Origin: Sulfuricurvum sp. | Lineage (GTDB): Bacteria; Campylobacterota; Campylobacteria; Campylobacterales; Sulfurimonadaceae | Length of the DNA stretch: 64,000 nt | Assembly: GCF_023229695.1 (NCBI RefSeq) | Contig: NZ_JALNYS010000017.1 | Coordinates: 6,754 to 70,753 of the forward strand | Direction of reading: 5' to 3' | Shown: positions 58,669-64,000 of the stretch, in pieces | Layout of the letters: the number at the start of each line of letters is the position of its first letter | Position numbering within the stretch: position 1 is the first letter of the stretch | Position numbers and translations under genes: made by a program | Notes under the pieces: generated by a model | The model's database searches: none | What the model saw: only the letters and a program-made list of their open reading frames with translations | Told to the model about the DNA's origin: nothing

Positions 58669-60267
58669 ATGATGGGGGAAAACGGTATCGTTTTGCAAAC
58701 GCCCAAAGAGCTTTTAAAGCAACGGGTGCGTTCCATTGATCCCGATTTCCGCTATTACAAATCCCTCTTTAATGCCACTCCGGAACTGATCGTCATCACG
58801 GACGGGAACAATGTACTTGACGCCAACGGCGCATTTATCCGGTTTTTTTCGGAACAGGGGATCGATGTCTTTGCCCCCGATTTTATGCTGCCAAACGTAT
58901 TTATGGAGGTGCATAAATACGGCTATGTGTACGACGGTTACGAGATGCGGCGATGGTATGAACCGATTTTTGAGAAAACCAAAGAGCATTACCGCGTCGC
59001 GATAGCGGGTGCCTTGAAGGTGAGTGATTTTAATATCGTGGTCAAGATGCTTGAACCGACGGACGATATTATGATCGTTACCCTGACCGATATTACCGAG
59101 TTGATGGGGTACAAATGCGCGTTGGAGGAGAGCTTTCGATGCAGTATCGAGCATAAAGAGGAGGCCGAAGTACTGCTGCGGCAGTACGACCGTGCGATTA
59201 ACGTGACCAATTTGGTCTCCAAAAGCGATCTGGACGGTACCCTCACCTACGTCAACGATGCGTTTTGCAACGTCTTAAAGTACGAACGTGAAGCGCTTCT
59301 TGGGGATAATGTCCTGATATTTTGCGTCCCGAATGAGGATGACGTGTGTTATGAGAATATTTGGAACGTGATTGAAAAAGGGGAGATCTGGAAAGGGGTT
59401 CTGGAGAATATTGACCGAGACGGGGAGATTCACCATTTCGACACCACCATTATCCCGATTCTGGATAAAAAAGGGGAGGTGATCGAATACCTCTCCATCC
59501 GTCATGAGATTACCGAAATGGTGAGGGCCAAAGAGGAAGCGATCCAGATGCTGGAGGCGAAAAGCAAATTTTTCGATCAGATTTCGCACGAACTTCGGAC
59601 CCCGCTCAATGCGGTAGTCAATTTTACCGATCAGGCGCTGGAAAATTTTGATGAGATGTTCGAGGATGAGGTGATCCGCAATCTGGTCAAAATCTATTTG
59701 GACCGGGCCTATAAAAACTCCCAAAGCCTGTTGCACCTCATTAACTCGCTTCTGGATATGGCAAAATTGAAATCGGGGAAAGAGACTTTTGCGATGGAGC
59801 GGTACGAAGCGGTCCAATTGGTCCGTGAAACGTTTGAAAACTGTTCAAGCCTCCATAAAAATACCGAAATAGAATATCGGCTTAATACAAAAATTAGTTT
59901 TGTCTGGATACATTGTGACCCGTTTAAATTTAGACAAATCCTTACCAATCTTATTTCAAATGCATTGAAATTCACCCAGCGCGGATTTATTGAAGTACGG
60001 ATTTATGAGACCGAAACCGAGTGTTGCATCGATGTTGAAGACAGCGGAAGCGGGATTGCGCAGGAGAAACTGGCGTCGATTTTCGAACCTTTTCAGCAAG
60101 CACGGGTTCATGACCACGGGACGGGCCTTGGGCTCAATATCGTCCGCGAATACGCGCGGGCGATGAATTTTACCCTGGATATCCACTCGAAAGAGGGGGC
60201 CGGAAGCCGTTTTTCTCTGAAAGCAAAAAAAATTGGAACGGAGGCGAGTGTCGGATGGAGCATTTAA
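58669..60267 (+). CDS. PAS-domain sensor histidine kinase
   Basis: A 532-residue cytoplasmic kinase starting at ATG 58669 (or the adjacent ATG 58672) after AAAAGGGGG. Two PAS-like domains (YYKSLFNATPELIVITDGNN; AINVTNLVSKSDLDGTLTYVND) precede HisKA (FFDQISHELRTPLNAVVNF, phospho-His in SHELR) and the ATPase with LTNLISNALKFT, DVEDSGSGI and GTGLGLNIV. No membrane helices. It overlaps the response regulator gene by 13 nt. Confidence 0.9.
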   Translation: MMGENGIVLQTPKELLKQRVRSIDPDFRYYKSLFNATPELIVITDGNNVLDANGAFIRFFSEQGIDVFAPDFMLPNVFMEVHKYGYVYDGYEMRRWYEPIFEKTKEHYRVAIAGALKVSDFNIVVKMLEPTDDIMIVTLTDITELMGYKCALEESFRCSIEHKEEAEVLLRQYDRAINVTNLVSKSDLDGTLTYVNDAFCNVLKYEREALLGDNVLIFCVPNEDDVCYENIWNVIEKGEIWKGVLENIDRDGEIHHFDTTIIPILDKKGEVIEYLSIRHEITEMVRAKEEAIQMLEAKSKFFDQISHELRTPLNAVVNFTDQALENFDEMFEDEVIRNLVKIYLDRAYKNSQSLLHLINSLLDMAKLKSGKETFAMERYEAVQLVRETFENCSSLHKNTEIEYRLNTKISFVWIHCDPFKFRQILTNLISNALKFTQRGFIEVRIYETETECCIDVEDSGSGIAQEKLASIFEPFQQARVHDHGTGLGLNIVREYARAMNFTLDIHSKEGAGSRFSLKAKKIGTEASVGWSI

Positions 60268-61691
60268 AACTTCTTATTGTTGATGATGTCGAAGATAACC
60301 GTCTGGTATTAAAGGCGATTTGCCGCAAGGTCGAAGGGTTTGAAATTCAGGAAGCCTGTGATGGGATAGAGGCCGTTGAACACGTTGAGCAATGGCATCC
60401 CCATATTATTTTGATGGACATCATGATGCCCCGGATGGACGGCTTCGAGGCTTCCAAAATTATCAAAGAGCGCTACCCCTCAACAATTATTCTGGCGGTA
60501 ACGGCCGTGATCGATCCGCAGATGGAGGAGCATATGGCCTCCATCGGGGTAGCCGCCTATATCCGTAAACCGATCGACAAAGAGTTGATCCGCTTCAAGC
60601 TGAAAAGCTTCGGGGAGATCTTCCGTTCCAAAACGGGGGAGCATAAAAAATTGTCGAAAAAGAAGGCGCTGAACCCTTTTTGCTCCGACATTCGCCATTT
60701 TCGAACCCTCTTCGATATTACCGATGAAGAGGCGATGATGGATTTTGGGGTGTGGGTTTTGTCCAAGTTTGAGCCCCGTTCTTTCCACACCTCCGCTAAA
60801 GTAGACATTGCGATTGAATTGTGCTACGCATTAATGCATCAGGGGGGGCGTACCGCGCACGCTATGAACATTGTGATCGAAGAGAATTTTGAAGAGTTTT
60901 TCATCACCCTGACGTTGGAAAAGGAGATCGAATTGGTTCCGAAACTGGCGACGTTGTTGAGAGATTTTGGATCCGGTTGCATTGTGGAAGGGAACAAAGC
61001 CCATCTGCGTTTGTCGATGCTCAATGAGGGGAAGAGCCCTTTGGGGAAAGTCCCACCTGTGCAGAAAGTTGTTTCCGCAGCTCCCGCTGTTTCGCCGGCC
61101 AAGCCGGCCATGACGGTACCTGAACCGGCAGTTGAACTATCCGAATCTCCTCAAAAAGAGGTCCGAACGCTCGACTCGGATGAACAGGGGATCCTTCGTC
61201 AGAGTTTTATCACGAAAACCTCTTCCCGGGAGTACGTTCAGGATATCGGAGGGGATGTCTTGGATGAGATCAGCGAGCTGGCGAGTCTGGATGAGGAGTG
61301 GACGTTGAAGCTGACCGTATTGGAAACGGACCCCACGGTTCAGAATATTCAAAATTTTGCGGATGGGGTTTTAGGGGTTTATGTCCATGCGATTAACAAC
61401 CTGTTTGAATTCACGGCCCTTGCCTATGCCCTCTCTGCCTTGGGAAGTTTTTTAAAGGCGCAGAGCGAGGTGATCATTGCCGATGCGGAGAAACTGAGAA
61501 TGCTGGTGCTGCTGATGGAACATCTGGGGAAAGATCTCACTTCGTGGAGAGAGCATATTTTTATCCTCCAGGATTCAGGAGACATCCACTATATGGACAG
61601 CTCCTTTTTCAGTTCGTGCATGCAGATTGAAGGGATTATAAGCAACAAGGAAATTGCGTCGGAAGATGACAATGATATGGAATTTTTTTGA
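60255..61691 (+). CDS. response regulator with long C-terminal domain
   Basis: A 478-residue protein. The receiver domain (residues 1-120) has LLIVDDVEDN, phospho-acceptor D55 in ILMDIMMPRMDG, and YIRKPID. A middle segment follows, then a proline-rich linker (about residues 275-295) and a helical C-terminal domain (about residues 315-478) of unknown type that contains no DNA-binding motif. It probably acts by protein contact and pairs with the kinase just upstream. Confidence 0.82.
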   Translation: MEHLKLLIVDDVEDNRLVLKAICRKVEGFEIQEACDGIEAVEHVEQWHPHIILMDIMMPRMDGFEASKIIKERYPSTIILAVTAVIDPQMEEHMASIGVAAYIRKPIDKELIRFKLKSFGEIFRSKTGEHKKLSKKKALNPFCSDIRHFRTLFDITDEEAMMDFGVWVLSKFEPRSFHTSAKVDIAIELCYALMHQGGRTAHAMNIVIEENFEEFFITLTLEKEIELVPKLATLLRDFGSGCIVEGNKAHLRLSMLNEGKSPLGKVPPVQKVVSAAPAVSPAKPAMTVPEPAVELSESPQKEVRTLDSDEQGILRQSFITKTSSREYVQDIGGDVLDEISELASLDEEWTLKLTVLETDPTVQNIQNFADGVLGVYVHAINNLFEFTALAYALSALGSFLKAQSEVIIADAEKLRMLVLLMEHLGKDLTSWREHIFILQDSGDIHYMDSSFFSSCMQIEGIISNKEIASEDDNDMEFF

Positions 61692-61714
61692 AACACATTT
61701 AAGGAGAAGTAGAG

Positions 61715-62101
61715 ATGGCAAAAAGGGTAATTATCGTAGACGATTCAAGGGCGATTATCGCGACTGCGGAGCTGGCGCTCGAAGAGATGATCGCAGGAGG
61801 GGTGATTGAGTTCAAATCGTATCTGAATCCGCTGGAACTGCTCGAAGGGTTGAAAAACGGGAGCGAGAATTTTGATTTGCTGATCAGTGATGTCAATATG
61901 CCTCAGATCAACGGTCTGGAACTGGCCCGATCGATTAAAACGGATGCGCGGTATACCACCAAACCGATTTTGATATTGACGACCGAGAGTTCGAACGAGA
62001 TGAAGATGACAGGAAAAGAGATCGGGGTGACGGGATGGATGGTCAAACCGTTCAGCGACGATAAACTGGTCAAATCGATTAAAATGGTATTGGGGGTATA
62101 G
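61715..62101 (+). CDS. cheY: CheY-like response regulator
   Basis: A 128-residue single-domain receiver: VIIVDDSRAI, phospho-acceptor D59 in LLISDVNMPQING, TTES and VKPFSDD. Single-domain regulators next to cheW and a chemoreceptor usually switch the flagellar motor or act as a phosphate sink. No CheA is in the window. AAGGAGAAG precedes the ATG. Confidence 0.88.
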   Translation: MAKRVIIVDDSRAIIATAELALEEMIAGGVIEFKSYLNPLELLEGLKNGSENFDLLISDVNMPQINGLELARSIKTDARYTTKPILILTTESSNEMKMTGKEIGVTGWMVKPFSDDKLVKSIKMVLGV

Positions 62102-62103
62102 CG

Positions 62104-62601
62104 ATGACACCCAATACAGTCCAAAGCAGAAGAGAACGGTACCTGACGTTCTTTTTGGGAGAGGAACAATACGGTATCGCAATCGACCGGATCAAAGAGA
62201 TCATTGCGATGATGAAAGTGACCTATGTCCCCAAAACACCCCCCTATATGCGCGGCGTCATTAACCTGCGCGGCTCCATCATTCCGGTGGTGGATACCCG
62301 GCTGCGCTTTGGGATGGAGCCCAGAGAAGGGGATATGCATACGGCGATCATCATCGTCGAAGTGGAGAAGGTGAATGTCGGATTTATCGTCGACCGGGTC
62401 GAAGAGGTGGCGTCGATCGATGCGGCCAATCTGGGATCAGCTCCGAAATTCGGGAGCAACGTCGATACCGATTTTATCTGTGCGATGGCGCAGATGGGGG
62501 AGAACGTCGTGATGATCCTGGATGTGCTGAAGCTCTTCGAAGCCGATGAGCTGGTGAATCTGGAAACGATACAAAACACACACCTAAGTGAGGGAGAATA
62601 A
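62104..62601 (+). CDS. cheW: CheW adaptor protein
   Basis: A 165-residue CheW-domain protein (LTFFLGEEQYGIAIDRIKEII ... PPYMRGVINLRGSIIPVVDTRLRFGM ... IVDRVEEVASID). It couples chemoreceptors to the CheA kinase. Two nucleotides after cheY and two before the chemoreceptor gene, so the three are co-translated. Confidence 0.92.
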   Translation: MTPNTVQSRRERYLTFFLGEEQYGIAIDRIKEIIAMMKVTYVPKTPPYMRGVINLRGSIIPVVDTRLRFGMEPREGDMHTAIIIVEVEKVNVGFIVDRVEEVASIDAANLGSAPKFGSNVDTDFICAMAQMGENVVMILDVLKLFEADELVNLETIQNTHLSEGE

Positions 62602-62603
62602 CG

Positions 62604-64000
62604 ATGGGCTGGTTGGAAAATATGGTATTGCGGAGTAAGTTGATCTTACTGACGGCGTTTATGATGGTGGGGCTTTTGACGGTCAGTACGATTGCCTTGA
62701 ACTCGGTCAGTCTATGGAAGGCCGAGGTGAACGATATCGGAGTTGTCCGGGTCCCTTCGATTGTGGGGCTGATGAAGATGCGTACGGGGGTCAATAAGAT
62801 CATTATCCAGCAAAACCGTGCCCGGGGATTGCTTCAAGATCCCAAGCGTGTTGAAAAATGGGCGGACGCTGCGGATAAGATCACGAAAGGGTGGAGCTAT
62901 TACAAAGAGGGGTATGATCTGTACGCCCCGCTGCCCCAGACGGTAGAAGAGACGGCGGAGTGGAAACGGTATGAAGAGAATATGGCGACATGGAAAGAGA
63001 TGTCGGATAACTTTGAGAAAAATCTTCTAAGACCGATCGGCAACGGTACGCTTCAGCTGGATGATGCGCAAATCTATGCGGAGATGACCAAGTTTGTCGA
63101 GGAGAGCCGTGACGTGCGCGGAAAAATGCTCGAAAATATCGAAGTGATCTCCAAAATCAATGAAGAGGTTGCCAATGAATCGGTCAAGGAAGCGATGGAA
63201 GAATCCTCGTCTGCCGTCACGTCAACTCTTGCAATCTCCGCCGTATCGCTGATCGTGGCGATCATCCTCTCGATGCTGATCATCCGTTCGGTCACCCGTT
63301 CGATCACCATGAGCGTCACCACCATCCGCGACGGGGCGATGCAGATCACCTCCGCGTCCGATCAGGTGGCATCCTCCTCCTCGTCACTGGCGCAGGGGGC
63401 CAGCGAACAGGCCTCCAGCGTCGAAGAGGTGAGCGCGACGTTAGAAGAGTCCACCGCGATCAACGCGCAAAACGTTGATAACGCCCGTCAGGCCGATATT
63501 CTGGCGAAAAACGCCAACGATTCGGCCCGCGCCGGGTACGAAAAAGGGGAACAGCTCTCCCTCTCCATGCACGCGATCACCGAATCGGCGGCAAAAATCT
63601 CCGGTATCATCAAAGCGATCGATCAGATCGCCTTTCAAACCAACCTCCTCGCCCTCAACGCGGCCGTCGAAGCGGCACGTGCGGGGGAACACGGATTAGG
63701 ATTCGCCGTCGTCGCCGATGAAGTGCGGAACCTCGCCCAACGGGCGGCGGCAGCCGCCAAAGAGACCTCCGATATCATCGAAGAGGTGGTCGGACAGATC
63801 AAAGAAGGAAACCAGATCGCCCTCGCAACCCACACCTCCTTCCAAGAGATCGTCGAACAAAGCAAAAAAGTCTCCGACCTGATCGGTGAGATCTCCATCT
63901 CCGGCCGTGAACAAGCAGAGGGGATGAACCAGATCAATCAGGCTATGGGACAAGTGGATCAAGTGACCCAACAAGTGGCCGCCAACTCCGAAGAGGCGGC
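62604..64000 (+). CDS. methyl-accepting chemotaxis protein, 5' part
   Basis: The first 465 residues; the gene runs off the right edge. Membrane helix 1 (LILLTAFMMVGLLTVSTIAL), a four-helix periplasmic sensor (about residues 35-190), helix 2 (TLAISAVSLIVAIILSMLII), a HAMP-like segment, then the cytoplasmic rod with the tip NLLALNAAVEAARAGEHGLGFAVVADEVRNLAQRAA. The A-rich RAAAAAKET after the tip is typical of this class. Coupled to cheW, hence likely its partner. Confidence 0.9.
   Translation, partial: MGWLENMVLRSKLILLTAFMMVGLLTVSTIALNSVSLWKAEVNDIGVVRVPSIVGLMKMRTGVNKIIIQQNRARGLLQDPKRVEKWADAADKITKGWSYYKEGYDLYAPLPQTVEETAEWKRYEENMATWKEMSDNFEKNLLRPIGNGTLQLDDAQIYAEMTKFVEESRDVRGKMLENIEVISKINEEVANESVKEAMEESSSAVTSTLAISAVSLIVAIILSMLIIRSVTRSITMSVTTIRDGAMQITSASDQVASSSSSLAQGASEQASSVEEVSATLEESTAINAQNVDNARQADILAKNANDSARAGYEKGEQLSLSMHAITESAAKISGIIKAIDQIAFQTNLLALNAAVEAARAGEHGLGFAVVADEVRNLAQRAAAAAKETSDIIEEVVGQIKEGNQIALATHTSFQEIVEQSKKVSDLIGEISISGREQAEGMNQINQAMGQVDQVTQQVAANSEEA

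Overview
The window looks like part of the chromosome of a free-living, sulfur-metabolising Campylobacterota bacterium, probably close to Sulfuricurvum or Sulfurimonas. That placement is inferred from gene content and style: a periplasmic molybdenum oxidoreductase with a rhodanese, many TonB receptors, many polyferredoxins, abundant two-component, c-di-GMP and chemotaxis proteins, and ATGA/TAATG-coupled operons. No rRNA, tRNA, CRISPR array or transposase gene was recognised.

Layout. 0-1.2 kb: a minus-strand operon (variant-repeat protein, unknown helical protein, start of an Mrp-like protein). 1.5-10 kb: an operon for a type II DMSO-reductase-family enzyme (secreted rhodanese, Mo catalytic subunit, four-cluster ferredoxin subunit, haem b/haem c fusion subunit, small Cys-rich periplasmic protein, TorD-like chaperone, polyferredoxin). 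Molybdenum-cofactor genes moaC and mobA lie nearby (12-14 kb), separated from it by a YoeB-type toxin-antitoxin pair and a helical protein. 15-20 kb: amidohydrolase, ArsR regulator, an Aas-like acyltransferase/acyl-ACP synthetase and an LplT-like transporter in one coupled operon. 19.8-21.3 kb: a patch of small accessory or decaying genes (MntA-like nucleotidyltransferase with a truncated HepT, a putative BECR-fold nuclease, a gene remnant cut by a repeat). 21.5-22.7 kb: leuC.

22.8-33.1 kb and 38.1-42.1 kb hold two related TonB loci. Each has a TonB-dependent receptor, a DUF4198-like periplasmic protein with a C-terminal membrane anchor, and a membrane polyferredoxin. In the first locus the same operon continues, with overlapping reading frames, into a single-subunit 2-hydroxyacyl-CoA-dehydratase/double-cubane-cluster protein and its BadF-type ATPase activator, followed by exbB and a further receptor. 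A common promoter element (TTAACA-N2-AATGTAAC, exactly 10 nt before a CATAAT/AATAAT-like -10 box) lies before both receptor operons, before the divergent safE/tonB operon, and upstream of a two-gene bd-like cytochrome complex with c-type haems (42.7-45.4 kb). Together these suggest one regulon for metal or cofactor uptake and membrane electron transfer.

33.4-38 kb: an SNF2-family ATPase coupled to a 597-residue protein of unknown function. 45.9-58.6 kb: mostly signalling and envelope genes (chemoreceptor, deaminase, M15 peptidase, a CBS/PAS/GGDEF/EAL protein, a CZB-GGDEF cyclase, DUF155 protein, OmpA-like protein and two unknowns). 58.7-64 kb: a PAS histidine kinase, response regulator, CheY, CheW and the start of a chemoreceptor.

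The most conspicuous unexplained structure is a family of intergenic hairpin repeats with CTGACCTTACGCAC / GTGCGTAACATCAG-type ends. It occupies at least twelve loci, two of them tandem arrays of about 107-109 bp units, and one diverged copy keeps a hairpin of unrelated sequence.
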